Below, in pieces: positions 45,116-53,230 of a stretch of 64,000 nt of DNA. Position numbers and translations under genes: made by a program. The notes under the pieces were generated by a model. That model was not told the DNA's origin and searched no databases. It worked only from the letters and a program-made list of their open reading frames with translations. The stretch comes from Thiofilum flexile DSM 14609. Its GTDB lineage: Bacteria; Pseudomonadota; Gammaproteobacteria; Thiotrichales; Thiotrichaceae. The stretch is from assembly GCF_000380185.1 (NCBI RefSeq), contig NZ_KB904813.1:1-64000 (forward strand). Direction: 5' to 3'. The number at the start of each line of letters is the position of its first letter. Within the stretch, counting starts at the first letter, position 1.

Positions 45116-47320
45116 TTAGGTTAAATCTAGAGGATCAACATCAATAGACCAACGTGTATTAGCGGGAAATTTCAATTGCTTAATAGTATGAGTCAGATAA
45201 TTGAGTAAAGTATGTAATGCTTTACGATTAGCGGATTGTAATAGCAGTTGAGTGCGATAACGTCCCGCGCGTTTTTCTAACATTGCCGTAGTAGGGCCTA
45301 ATAAAATGACCCCTCCTAAGCCAAATAGTTGTAAATGCTCAGCCATTTTATCTAATACGTCCAAGGCATCATTTAATTCTGGAGCATTAGCCCGTAGTAA
45401 TGCTTGATAACCAAAAGGCGGATAATGCCAGCGCCTACGTTCTTCCAATAATTGCCGCGCGAATAGTGTATAGCCCTGTGCTAATAAAGTAACTAAAGCC
45501 GGATTTTCGGGATGATTGGTTTGAATAATCACTTGCCCGGCTTTATCACTGCGTCCAGCCCGCCCCGCGACTTGTACTAATAACTGACCGAAACGTTCAC
45601 GGGCATGATATTCCGAACTTAATAAAGCAGCATCTGCTTCGAGAACCACCACTAAGGTTAGATTAGGAAAGTCATGCCCCTTGGCTAGCATTTGTGTGCC
45701 TACTAAAATGGCTGTGGGGTGCTCATGAACTTGTTGCAAACGCTCGGCTAATGCCCCTTTTCGAGCGGTACTATCACGGTCAATGCGAATAATGGGGATA
45801 GTAGGAAAGGTTTGCGAGAGAACCAGCTCTAGGCGTTCCGTACCTTGCCCTTGGGTGACTAAATGGTGATGACCACATTGAGGGCAGTGCTCTGGTACTA
45901 GTTTTTCTACGGAGCAATGATGGCAAATTAATTTACCTTGCCGTGCATGGTAGGTCATATTGGCACTGCAATGTTCACACTGCCCCGACCAGCCACACGA
46001 TGAGCACATCAGTAAAGGGGCAAAACCACGCCGATTGATAAAGAGCATTACTTGCTCTTGACGCGCTAGGGTGTCCTTAATCATGGAGAGCGTGGTACTA
46101 GAGAGGCCACTGCGTAAGGTTTGCCCGCGAATATTTTGTAATTGCACACTCGGTGGTTTGGCAGTTCCCGGACGTTGGGCTAAATGAAAATAATGAAAGC
46201 GCCCACTATCCGCATTGTGTAAGGTTTCCAGTGCGGGAGTAGCTGAGCCTAATATAATCGGAATATTGAGCATGTGCGCCCGTTTAATGGCTAGGTCGCG
46301 TCCGTGATAACGAAAACCCTCTTGCTGTTTAAACGATAAATCATGCTCCTCATCAATAATAATCAAGCCCAAATTAGGGCAGGGGGTAAATACCGCTGAG
46401 CGAGTGCCAATGATAATCCGTACTTGTTGCTGTTGTGCTTGTAGCCATGCTTGCAAGCGCTCTTGATCGGTTAGCCCTGAGTGTAAACAGACCATGCGCT
46501 CATGGGGATAGTGAGTACGAAAGCGCCCTAATAGTTGTGGGGTTAGACTGATTTCAGGGACGAGTACTAGCACCTGTTTACCTTGCGCCAAAATTGGTGC
46601 CATGACACGCAGATAGACCTCGGTCTTACCACTACCTGTGATGCCATGTAATAGGGTTGGTTTTAACTCGGCTTGAGTAATGGCGTGCTGAATACCCTCA
46701 ATAGTGGCGAGTTGCTGAGGGGTTAAAGTCAAATGAGGAGCAGTGGCAATATGCTCTAAGGGAGCTGGGGGTAACGTTGTACTAGCTACTAAGCCTTTGG
46801 CCTCTAAATGGCGCATAGTGACTCGCCAACCATTACCTGCCCAAGCCGCCACCGCGTCTTCGCTCACATAGCCGCCCTGAGCTTTCAGCCATTCATAGAG
46901 AGCTAATTGACGTTTGGCGCGTTGTAGTTCGGTAGGCGATTCGGTGGCGGTGAGTTGCCACCAAATAGGTAGATTGAGGGGGCGTTGCTGGCGTAATAGG
47001 CTAGGTAAGGCGGTAAATACGACCTCACCAATAGGTTCATGGTAATACTTAGCCGCCCAGTCTAATAGCTCCACGAGATGAGCATCTAAGATCGGCTCAT
47101 TGTCCATTAGCCGGGTGATGGCTTTTAGCTTTTTAGGATCAGCCAAGGTCGGAGTAGGGCTACTGCCCATCACCACTCCTACGGTAGTTCGCCCTGCTAG
47201 TTTGATTTCTAAACGTGAGCCAAGAGGAATCGAGCCTTGGGTAGGATCATAACTGTAATCAAGCGTACTATAAAAGGGGCGTTGCACCGCCACATGGACA
47301 ACAGGAGGCAAAGTATTCAT
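45116..47320 (-). CDS. priA: Primosomal replication restart helicase PriA
   Basis: About 734 residues from ATG 47320; an in-frame GTG at 47326 is the alternative. The N-terminal DNA-binding part (VAVQRPFYSTLDYSY) is followed by Walker A LHGITGSGKTEVYLR, DEEH box IIIDEEHDLSFKQQEG, the zinc region with paired cysteines (CSSCGWSGQCEHC ... CHHC ... CPQCGHH) and helicase motifs VGTQMLAKGHDFP and QVAGRAGRSDKAG. It reloads the replisome at stalled forks. Neighbour to the SPOR gene as in many relatives. Confidence 0.95.
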   Translation of the reverse strand: MNTLPPVVHVAVQRPFYSTLDYSYDPTQGSIPLGSRLEIKLAGRTTVGVVMGSSPTPTLADPKKLKAITRLMDNEPILDAHLVELLDWAAKYYHEPIGEVVFTALPSLLRQQRPLNLPIWWQLTATESPTELQRAKRQLALYEWLKAQGGYVSEDAVAAWAGNGWRVTMRHLEAKGLVASTTLPPAPLEHIATAPHLTLTPQQLATIEGIQHAITQAELKPTLLHGITGSGKTEVYLRVMAPILAQGKQVLVLVPEISLTPQLLGRFRTHYPHERMVCLHSGLTDQERLQAWLQAQQQQVRIIIGTRSAVFTPCPNLGLIIIDEEHDLSFKQQEGFRYHGRDLAIKRAHMLNIPIILGSATPALETLHNADSGRFHYFHLAQRPGTAKPPSVQLQNIRGQTLRSGLSSTTLSMIKDTLARQEQVMLFINRRGFAPLLMCSSCGWSGQCEHCSANMTYHARQGKLICHHCSVEKLVPEHCPQCGHHHLVTQGQGTERLELVLSQTFPTIPIIRIDRDSTARKGALAERLQQVHEHPTAILVGTQMLAKGHDFPNLTLVVVLEADAALLSSEYHARERFGQLLVQVAGRAGRSDKAGQVIIQTNHPENPALVTLLAQGYTLFARQLLEERRRWHYPPFGYQALLRANAPELNDALDVLDKMAEHLQLFGLGGVILLGPTTAMLEKRAGRYRTQLLLQSANRKALHTLLNYLTHTIKQLKFPANTRWSIDVDPLDLT

Positions 47321-47407
47321 ACGCACAGTTTACCGCAAAAAGAGCGCCACATCATGAGCTGGATATAGCGATATACTCAGCGCTTTGATGCTCATAAGGT
47401 AAAAATC

Positions 47408-48205
47408 ATGTCCGAAGCCAGCGCTATCCATGAGTTATTAGCACTCATGCAACGTTTACGCGATCCCTTAACAGGTTGTCCGTGGGATAAACGCCAGACT
47501 TGGCAAACCCTATTGCCCTATACCTTGGAAGAGGTTTATGAGGTTGCCGATGCGGTCGATGGTAATGATGCCAAGGCACTTCAAGACGAGTTAGGGGATT
47601 TATTATTCCAGATTGTATTCATGGCACAAATCGCAGAAGAGCAGGGCTTATTTAATTTCAATGATATAGCCCAAGGGATTACCCAGAAAATGCAACGCCG
47701 CCATCCGCATATTTTTGGCGATACCACCTTTGCCAATGAAACCGAACAAAAACAAGCTTGGGATGCTATTAAAGCACAAGAACGCGCGACAAAAGAGCCT
47801 ACAGCACCCTCCCTATTTGCCAATATACCGACTACCTTGCCCACGCTACAGCGTAGTCAAAAACTACAAAAACGCGCGGCACGAGTAGGTTTTGATTGGG
47901 AACATTGGCAACAGGTATTGCCTAAAATTCAAGAGGAATTGGATGAGGTAGTGGAGGCTATAGAGCAGGGAGAACCTTTTAGCCGGATTGAGGAAGAGGT
48001 GGGGGATGTCATTTTTGGTACGACGAATTTAGCGCGGCTATTAGGCGTGAGTGCGGATAATGCCTTGCGCTTAACAAATCGTAAGTTTGAGCAGCGCTTT
48101 TTAAAAGTAGAAGTATTATTGCAAGAGCAGGGTATTAGTTTAGAGCAGGCGACTTTAAAGCAAATGGATGAGGCTTGGGAGCAGGCTAAACAATTTGAAT
48201 CATAA
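47408..48205 (+). CDS. mazG: Nucleoside triphosphate pyrophosphohydrolase MazG
   Basis: 265 residues with two MazG domains. The first has LRDPLTGCPWDKRQTWQTL, YTLEEVYEVADAVD and DELGDLLFQIVFMAQIA; the second has QEELDEVVEAIEQ and EEVGDVIFGTTNLARL. The E-E-x-x-E and E-x-x-D metal ligands are intact. It hydrolyses (d)NTPs to NMP and pyrophosphate, a house-cleaning role. Followed by an 840-base gene-free region. Confidence 0.94.
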   Translation: MSEASAIHELLALMQRLRDPLTGCPWDKRQTWQTLLPYTLEEVYEVADAVDGNDAKALQDELGDLLFQIVFMAQIAEEQGLFNFNDIAQGITQKMQRRHPHIFGDTTFANETEQKQAWDAIKAQERATKEPTAPSLFANIPTTLPTLQRSQKLQKRAARVGFDWEHWQQVLPKIQEELDEVVEAIEQGEPFSRIEEEVGDVIFGTTNLARLLGVSADNALRLTNRKFEQRFLKVEVLLQEQGISLEQATLKQMDEAWEQAKQFES

Positions 48206-48222
48206 ACAGCACAAAAAAAAGA

Positions 48223-48242
48223 AGCTCCAACGAATTGGAGCT
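48223..48242 (-). terminator. Minus-strand terminator in the mazG-ruvA gap
   Basis: AGCTCCAA-CGAA-TTGGAGCT forms an 8-bp stem; on the minus strand it is followed by a short CTTCTTTTTTTTG tract (complement of 48211-48222), while on the plus strand there is no T-run. It therefore ends a minus-strand transcript coming from the gene-free region or from ruvA readthrough, not mazG. Confidence 0.75.
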
Positions 48243-48301
48243 AAGCTTTAAATAACAAGAGACACTCGTTATTCATTTTATTGTTGTTGTTATTAAAAAC
48301 T

Positions 48302-48321
48302 CCCCCCAACTGAATGGGGGG
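48302..48321 (-). terminator. C6/G6 hairpin with minus-strand T-run
   Basis: CCCCCC-AACTGAAT-GGGGGG; read on the minus strand the stem is followed by AGTTTTTAA. It is the second hairpin from the left in the series between mazG and ruvA. Confidence 0.55.
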
Positions 48322-48456
48322 TGATAAATTGAGAAGTACTGTTAAGATTTCACTCGATCATGAAACTCTAGCTAGTAACATCTCATCGGGGCTTATGGTT
48401 TGGGTTCTTATTATTGTTGTTAATTTTTTATTTTAATCACCAACCAGAGCCTTGGA

Positions 48457-48573
48457 TAAAATGCCCCCTGTTTTTGACGCAGGGGGTATCGGAATCGAGG
48501 CGTGGCGGACATTTTATTTTTATTAGAGTTTAGGTCCACTCTCCACCTCTTAGGGCTTGCTGTTGATCGTTAT
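48457..48573 (-). repeat. 117-bp direct repeat, copy 1 (putative ncRNA unit)
   Basis: Identical at all 117 bases to copy 2. It begins with the hairpin CCCCCTG/CAGGGGG (48464-48486) and contains AGAGT/ACTCT and the A-rich tract AATAAAAATAAAA on the minus strand. Read on the minus strand, the hairpin comes last and is followed by CATTTTA, like a weak intrinsic terminator. Both strands carry only very short open frames (about 20-37 codons) without ribosome binding sites. Strand assignment is tentative. Confidence 0.6.
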
Positions 48574-48596
48574 AATTCTTGTTATCAGTTCGTCCT

Positions 48597-48713
48597 TAAA
48601 ATGCCCCCTGTTTTTGACGCAGGGGGTATCGGAATCGAGGCGTGGCGGACATTTTATTTTTATTAGAGTTTAGGTCCACTCTCCACCTCTTAGGGCTTGC
48701 TGTTGATCGTTAT
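48597..48713 (-). repeat. 117-bp direct repeat, copy 2 (putative ncRNA unit)
   Basis: Second identical copy, 140 bases downstream of the first, with a unique 23-base spacer (48574-48596) between them. Complete identity points to recent duplication or active gene conversion; flanks are unrelated, so it is not simply part of a larger duplicated block. Confidence 0.6.
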
Positions 48714-49008
48714 TGCCTTAGCAGGTGCAAGTTTCTTATTATTTTGATACTTAGACTCGCTACCTACTTTGGACTGCTAGTTTGTTATTGTTATTATTCC
48801 CTTAGCCGCTTTCTTATTGTTTTGTTGTTGTTTTTGTTTTATTCCGTCCTTGTTGATTTCTATATTGCAATGGCTGTGCCAACTTATGAAAATATTTATA
48901 AGTTATTGATATTTAAGTGTTATATTAATGTGCTTGAAAATTTCTAGGACGTTGACAGAGCTTGTGCCACTGTCAGGAAGTGACACAATTGACGAAATCG
49001 GCTAAAAG

Positions 49009-49055
49009 AAGTGACAAGTGGGTGACAGCTAACAGGATTGTCAGTTTTGTCACTT
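49009..49055 (-). terminator. Nested inverted repeat across the ruvA stop codon
   Basis: AAGTGACAA (49009-49017) pairs with TTGTCACTT (49047-49055), and inside it TGACA (49023-49027) pairs with TGTCA (49039-49043). The right arm contains the ruvA stop. On the minus strand the hairpin is followed by CTTTTA, so it may end the yebC-ruvCA transcript. More TGACA/TGTCA words lie at 48952-48990. Confidence 0.5.
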
Positions 49056-49646
49056 AAGACTAGAACGTAGGGCTTGGCGAATCATTTCTTCCACGCTCAA
49101 GCCTTGATCTTTATAAGCAGCAATCATTTTTTCGGCTTGGGGGGCTTTATAACCGAGTGCCAGTAGTGCATTGAGGGCTTCATCAGCAGGATCGATGTTA
49201 GCTGTACGCAGAGGGGCATGGGATAATCCTGTATCCGAGGGTTTAGGCAAGCGATCCTTGAGTTCGACCACCAAACGCTCCGCCGTTTTCTTTCCCACTC
49301 CCGGAATACGACTCAGGGCATTAATATCTGCCGCATGAATAATTTGATACAGCTCCGTCGTGGTCATACCCGATACGATGGCGAGTGCCAATTTTGGCCC
49401 TACTCCATTGACCTTGAGTAATTGACGAAAGGTACTACGCTCATCGAGTGAGACAAAGCCATATAAGGTATGGGCATCTTCACGTATAGCTAGATGAGTA
49501 TAGATAAGGACTTCAGCGTCTGATTCCAGCGGTAGAGCATAGAATACATTCATAGAGGCTTGGAGTTCATAACCTATACGATTGACCTCGACCATAAGCT
49601 CGGGCGGTTGCTTGAGAAGTACTTTCCCGCGTAAAGAGCTAATCAT
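49050..49646 (-). CDS. ruvA: Holliday junction DNA helicase subunit RuvA
   Basis: 198 residues, normal length. N-terminal OB fold ([29 protein letters not shown]), tandem helix-hairpin-helix [15 protein letters not shown] and [20 protein letters not shown], and the flexible C-terminal domain ([21 protein letters not shown]) that binds RuvB. It overlaps ruvC by 4 bases. No ruvB follows, unlike the usual ruvCAB order; the operon ends here. Confidence 0.96.
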   Translation of the reverse strand: MISSLRGKVLLKQPPELMVEVNRIGYELQASMNVFYALPLESDAEVLIYTHLAIREDAHTLYGFVSLDERSTFRQLLKVNGVGPKLALAIVSGMTTTELYQIIHAADINALSRIPGVGKKTAERLVVELKDRLPKPSDTGLSHAPLRTANIDPADEALNALLALGYKAPQAEKMIAAYKDQGLSVEEMIRQALRSSLK

Positions 49647-50149
49647 TGCAGACCTGCTTGTTGGATACGATTATTGAGATGGCTAGCATGACTGTGACAA
49701 ATCGCTACGGCTAAAGCGTCCGCACTATCGGCTTGTAATTTACCGTGCAGATTCAGCAAATATTTGACCATATGTTGCACTTGAGTTTTATCCGCAGAGC
49801 CTTTGCCTACGGTGGCTTGCTTGACTTCGCGTGGACTATATTCATGCACACTCAAATGCTGAACTACCGCCGCACAAATCGCGGCACCACGTGCTTGTCC
49901 TAATTTCAAAGCACCCCCAGCATTGGTGGCGACGAAAATACTTTCGATAGCTAACTCATCCGGCTGATAGAGTTTAATGAGGTCGGTGATACCATTGAAA
50001 ATCATGCCCAAGCGCTCAGGAATAGGGCGGTCGCCTAATTTAATGCAATCACTGTGTACATGTAGCAAGCGCTGCCCATCACTATCAATAATCCCAACCC
50101 CCGTAAAGCGTGAGCCGGGATCAATGCCCATAATGCGTCTATTCTTCAT
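49643..50149 (-). CDS. ruvC: Holliday junction resolvase RuvC
   Basis: 168 residues. Metal-binding acidic residues are in [14 protein letters not shown] (Asp10), [23 protein letters not shown] and [11 protein letters not shown]. It cuts four-way junctions after RuvAB migration. The start overlaps the yebC end by 11 bases, so translation is coupled. An internal start at MGIDPG (50131) is possible but leaves out family-typical residues. Confidence 0.96.
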   Translation of the reverse strand: MKNRRIMGIDPGSRFTGVGIIDSDGQRLLHVHSDCIKLGDRPIPERLGMIFNGITDLIKLYQPDELAIESIFVATNAGGALKLGQARGAAICAAVVQHLSVHEYSPREVKQATVGKGSADKTQVQHMVKYLLNLHGKLQADSADALAVAICHSHASHLNNRIQQAGLQ

Positions 50150-50891
50150 CGTCGTCTAAGAGTTCGACAGGAATATCACCGTTATGGAAGACTTCTTGAA
50201 CATCGTCTAGCTCTTCAAGCATATCGATCAGTTTTAATAAACGTTCACCATTCTCAAGATCGACGGCAGTGAGATTATCCGCCCGTTCGGTCACTTCAGC
50301 ATCATCAGGCTCTAAGCCTGCTTTAGTCAGAGTAGCCACTAATTCCGCATAGTTGTCCGGTGTAGTTAGGACTTCAGCAGAGCCATCATCTGCCATCACC
50401 ACATCATCCGCACCCGCTTCAAGGGCTGCATCCATGAGTTTGTCTTCATTTACACCGGGGGCATAGCTCAATACACCAAGCTTATTAAACATATAGCTAA
50501 CGGAGCCACTAGTGCCCATATTGCCACCATGTTTACTCAAGGCGTGGCGTACTTCAGAAACAGTACGGTTTACATTGTCAGTGGCAGTGTCAATGATAAT
50601 AGCAACCCCACCAGGGCCATAGCCTTCATAGCGCACTTCATTATAGTTTTCAGCACCTAACTCACCGGAGCCACGCTTACAAGCACGTTCAATGGTGTCT
50701 TTAGGCATATTTGCTGCATAGGCTTTATCTACCGCTAAACGTAAACGTGGAGACGCATTAGGATCAGAGGTTTTACCTTCACGGGCAGCAACGGTGACTT
50801 CTCGAATGAGTTTGGTCCAAATCTTACCGCGCTTTTTATCTACAGCCGCTTTTTTGTGTTTAATATTCGCCCACTTACTATGGCCTGCCAT
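50139..50891 (-). CDS. yebC: YebC/PmpR-family protein
   Basis: 250 residues, fully typical: [25 protein letters not shown] at the start, [37 protein letters not shown] and the acidic C-terminus. YebC acts as a DNA-binding regulator and, in recent work, as a factor relieving ribosome stalling at proline stretches. It is the first gene of yebC-ruvC-ruvA, the standard arrangement. Confidence 0.96.
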   Translation of the reverse strand: MAGHSKWANIKHKKAAVDKKRGKIWTKLIREVTVAAREGKTSDPNASPRLRLAVDKAYAANMPKDTIERACKRGSGELGAENYNEVRYEGYGPGGVAIIIDTATDNVNRTVSEVRHALSKHGGNMGTSGSVSYMFNKLGVLSYAPGVNEDKLMDAALEAGADDVVMADDGSAEVLTTPDNYAELVATLTKAGLEPDDAEVTERADNLTAVDLENGERLLKLIDMLEELDDVQEVFHNGDIPVELLDDDEE

Positions 50892-50984
50892 TACATTTTA
50901 CCTGTCGTCAATTCTGCAAAAATGGCAGATAGTTTAGCATAAAATCGGAGTTTGTAAGCGCCCTTGTTTTTGGTGAAAAAATCT

Positions 50985-51011
50985 AATAAGCTAGTCATGT
51001 GACTAGTTATT
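50985..51011. promoter_or_regulatory. Palindromic operator of the toxin-antitoxin pair
   Basis: AATAAG-CTAGTCA-TG-TGACTAG-TTATT is a 27-bp dyad with perfect CTAGTCA/TGACTAG arms and matching A/T flanks (one mismatch). It ends 13 bases before the antitoxin ATG, where a Phd-type antitoxin would bind to autorepress. Confidence 0.75.
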
Positions 51012-51024
51012 TAAAGGTGTGATT

Positions 51025-51282
51025 ATGCAAGCCTGGGCTGTTCAAGATGCTAAATCGCGTTTTAGTGAGTTTTTGGATGCGTGCCTTGAGCAAGGGCCGC
51101 AAGTGGTGACACGCCGTGGAGTTGAGGAGGCCGTATTAGTTCCTGTAGAGGTCTGGCGCAGGCTTCAGGTGGCTGCAAAGCCGTCCTTAAAAGACTTATT
51201 GTTGTCTGATATCGGGCGGGGTGATTTAGTGCTGCCGAAGCGTGGGCAAGCTCGTAGAAGAAATGTGCAAGAGATTCTATAA
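51025..51282 (+). CDS. Antitoxin, Phd/YefM family
   Basis: 85 residues from ATG 51025, with AAAGG (51013-51017) 7 bases before it. MQAWAVQDAKSRFSEFLDACLEQGPQVVTRRGVEEAVLVPVEVWRRL is the Phd/YefM N-terminal DNA-binding fold, and the C-terminal 30 basic residues would wrap around the toxin. The toxin gene begins three bases after its stop codon. The palindrome at 50985-51011 is its probable binding site. Confidence 0.9.
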   Translation: MQAWAVQDAKSRFSEFLDACLEQGPQVVTRRGVEEAVLVPVEVWRRLQVAAKPSLKDLLLSDIGRGDLVLPKRGQARRRNVQEIL

Positions 51283-51285
51283 GTC

Positions 51286-51696
51286 ATGTATTTATTAGAT
51301 ACGAATGTGGTTTCTGAATTGAGGCGAGCTAAACCGCACGGAGCTGTCCTAGCTTGGTTGCAATCGGTGGATGATAAGGATTTGTATCTCTCATCGGTGA
51401 CATTAGCTGAGATTCAGGCAGGTATAGAGCTGACCCGTGATCAAGATCCACAACGAGCCATTGAATTAGAAGCTTGGTTAGATCAGGTAGCGGATACTTA
51501 TAATATTTTATCTTTGGATGGGCTAGCTTTTAGGGCTTGGGCAAGGCTGATGCATAAAAAGTCTGATACTTTGTATGAAGATGCCATGATTGCCGCCATT
51601 GCCCAAGTGCATAAGCTGATAGTGGTGACTCGCAATGTGGCAGATTTTAGTAATTTCGATATTCAGTTGCTGAATCCGTTTGAATATAAAGGCTAA
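51286..51696 (+). CDS. PIN-domain toxin, VapC/FitB type
   Basis: 136 residues. The PIN nuclease acidic residues are visible in MYLLDTNVVSELRR (Asp5), TLAEIQAGIE (Glu), YEDAMIAAIAQ (Asp) and VTRNVADFSNFD. FitB-like toxins cleave specific tRNAs or other RNAs; the target is unknown. Coupled to the Phd-type antitoxin with a 3-base gap, which is the FitAB arrangement. Confidence 0.92.
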   Translation: MYLLDTNVVSELRRAKPHGAVLAWLQSVDDKDLYLSSVTLAEIQAGIELTRDQDPQRAIELEAWLDQVADTYNILSLDGLAFRAWARLMHKKSDTLYEDAMIAAIAQVHKLIVVTRNVADFSNFDIQLLNPFEYKG

Positions 51697-51698
51697 AT

Positions 51699-52121
51699 TT
51701 ATCCTATCGCCTTGGTAACCGCAGGTGCAATCAGCTTGTGCATCGGTGCGACGGGGAGCATGTATAGCTTTCCTAGCCAATTGTGGACATGAACGATGGT
51801 TGTTACCGTGACAATAGTCTGCTCAGCGGATTTTCTGTCGCAGCTAATCGATACTACTACATTCAAATGCTTGTCATTATCGCCCACTAGTACCTCATCT
51901 GCTGTGATCTCAAGCAATGTGAAGATGCCAAGACGATCTCCTACCTTGTAAGTTGCTTCAGCCTTATTCAGATCAAAACTACCCAAACCACCTGAGTTCT
52001 TTAAGCCTAGCAACTGTGCGACGCTATTACGCAGTTTCATGCAGGTCTCCACCCATTGGGGAGTCGCCTGCATTGCCCGTATAAGTTGCTCCAGTGCGCT
52101 CAGATTAGGCTGAGCAGCCAT
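51699..52121 (-). CDS. DUF2867-family protein
   Basis: About 140 residues from ATG 52121. VGDRLGIFTLLEITADEVLVGDNDKHLNVVVSI and VTTIVHVHNWLGKLYMLPVAPMHKLI are the DUF2867 pattern, usually found fused to or beside short-chain dehydrogenases. The ATG overlaps the stop of an upstream broken FAD-oxidoreductase frame (TGATG), so it was or is the downstream partner of that gene. It is convergent with the PIN toxin, two bases apart. Confidence 0.8.
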   Translation of the reverse strand: MAAQPNLSALEQLIRAMQATPQWVETCMKLRNSVAQLLGLKNSGGLGSFDLNKAEATYKVGDRLGIFTLLEITADEVLVGDNDKHLNVVVSISCDRKSAEQTIVTVTTIVHVHNWLGKLYMLPVAPMHKLIAPAVTKAIG

Positions 52122-52336
52122 CACGCCCTAAATTCGGCAAATTCACGCTCCAGAATGGCAATGCGCAGGTCTGGCTGCAGCCGCTTGAGGTAATAGGCAC
52201 TCCACAAGCCAGTGAATCCAGCCTCGATAATGCAGACATCCATAGCCATATCCCCCGGCAGGGCAGACCACCGGGAAGGTAGACCACCAATATCGGCGTA
52301 CCAGAAACTGATCCGGCCATTAAGAATGATGTCAGA
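52121..52336 (-). pseudogene. N-terminal fragment of an FAD-dependent oxidoreductase (copy A)
   Basis: The minus-strand frame reads NGRISFWYADIGGLPSRW, then LPGDMAMDVCIIEAGFTGLW, SAYYLKRLQPDLRIAILERE and ends EFAEFRA-stop. This is the start of a DAO-type amine/amino-acid oxidase: a short leader, the dinucleotide-binding GAGFTGLW loop (first Gly changed to Glu) and the first helix-strand, stopping just where GFGASGRNGG should follow. About 85% of a normal 430-470-residue enzyme is missing, so it is a remnant. A homologous remnant lies at 53231-53362. Confidence 0.75.
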
Positions 52337-52406
52337 CTCTCCTAATTAAAGGGATACAATCCGCCGCCAAAGCCGTATACTGATTCAATCAAGTGACGTC
52401 ATCGAT

Positions 52407-52574
52407 TGCATCCGATCCCTCCTCCCTCCTACCACACTTCGAGGTATCAACATGAATATTCCGAAAGCCATACTGGTCATCGGATTCAGTTATATCCGGT
52501 CCCTCCTCCCCCCTACCACACTTCGAGGTATCAACATGAATATGCCAAAAGCCATACTGGTCATCGGATTCAGT
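52407..52574 (+). repeat. 84-bp tandem duplication over the crystallin gene start
   Basis: 52407-52490 and 52491-52574 are the same sequence with a few substitutions. Each copy contains CTCCTCC, CTACCACACTTCGAGGTATC, a start codon and the first 13 codons. The unit is 28 codons, so the frame stays open through both copies. Confidence 0.9.
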
Positions 52575-53114
52575 CTGTTCAGCGCGTCTGCCGTTCAGGC
52601 AGATTGTAAGGTCTACGAACACATCAATTATGGTGGTGCAGCCCTCACTCTGGTATCAGGGCAGAATATTGCCAACATCGGTTCATCATGGAACGACAGG
52701 ATTTCCTCGATCCAAGTCAATAACAGCTGCCGTTTGATTGCCTACCAGAACATCGACTACAAAGGCGACCGATGGGTTTTCGCTGCCAATAGCAGTTTTA
52801 TCGGCAATATCTGGAATGACCAGATTTCCGCCCTACAATGCCAGTGCTCGGAACCACCGCGCCCGGCCTGCCAGATGTATGAACATGCCAACTTTGGCGG
52901 CGGCGTACTCCCCGTGAGCGGCAACATGCCCTGGGTCGGTAATAGCTGGAATGACAAGGTCTCTGCCGTAGCAGTCCCCTCATCCTGCACGCTGACGATC
53001 TATCAGCACAGCAACTACGGGGGCGACAACCGAACCTTTACACCGGGCAATACCGCCTATGTCGGCGATTTTTGGAACGATCAGGCTTCCTCAGCCAAAT
53101 GTAGCTGCAACTGA
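52536..53114 (+). CDS. Secreted beta/gamma-crystallin-like protein
   Basis: 192 residues from ATG 52536 (GAGG 8 bases before); a second start at 52452 lies in the upstream duplicate and would add 28 residues. A signal peptide (MNMPKAILVIGFSLFSASAVQA) is followed by two double-Greek-key domains joined by a Cys/Pro linker. Each has CxxYEHxNFGG or YQHSNYGG strands, and the calcium motif WND-x-x-S-S/A appears four times (SWNDRISS, IWNDQISA, SWNDKVSA, FWNDQASS). Bacterial crystallins bind Ca2+ on the outside. Richer in G/C than its neighbours, and flanked by gene debris, suggesting acquisition. Confidence 0.88.
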   Translation: MNMPKAILVIGFSLFSASAVQADCKVYEHINYGGAALTLVSGQNIANIGSSWNDRISSIQVNNSCRLIAYQNIDYKGDRWVFAANSSFIGNIWNDQISALQCQCSEPPRPACQMYEHANFGGGVLPVSGNMPWVGNSWNDKVSAVAVPSSCTLTIYQHSNYGGDNRTFTPGNTAYVGDFWNDQASSAKCSCN

Positions 53115-53230
53115 TGCCACTGCAACCATGAGCTGATTGGCTGCAGGCGTCAGTCCCTCAGACTGATGCCTGCTCTGCTAGCCGTGCCAGATCAGTGGCA
53201 AATGCCTCCACAGTTTCAGGCTTTGCTCCC

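Larger units (their letters stand above)
48206..49049. other. 844-bp gene-free region with repeats and serial hairpins
   Basis: No credible protein gene. It holds an exact 117-bp direct repeat (48457-48573 and 48597-48713), four GC-stem hairpins in a row and several A-rich AAN-type tracts on the minus strand (TTATTGTTGTTGTTATT and similar on the plus strand). The hairpins are better terminators on the minus strand than on the plus strand. The most economical reading is one or more minus-strand non-coding RNAs, but no promoter could be fixed. Confidence 0.55.

Noticed and set aside
48457-48713. The 117-bp repeats as a CRISPR array or integron attC sites
   Set aside because: Only two units of 117 bp with one 23-bp spacer, no cas or integrase gene, and no GTTRRRY / RYYYAAC core pairs in the expected arrangement.
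48597-48713. Short minus-strand frame in each repeat (about 37 codons ending RQKQGAF) as a small protein
   Set aside because: It begins right after a stop, has no ribosome binding site, and the plus strand is equally open there; the shared open frames follow from low stop density in a short repeat.
48642-48947. 101-codon plus-strand frame in the mazG-ruvA gap
   Set aside because: It starts inside the repeat, is rich in Leu/Tyr/Cys from T-rich tracts, and resembles no protein; no ribosome binding site.
52105-52320. 71-codon minus-strand frame sharing GLPCRGIWLWMS with one at 53158-53340
   Set aside because: The similarity is real at DNA level, but this is the wrong frame; the adjacent frame gives a recognisable FAD-oxidoreductase N-terminus in both copies.
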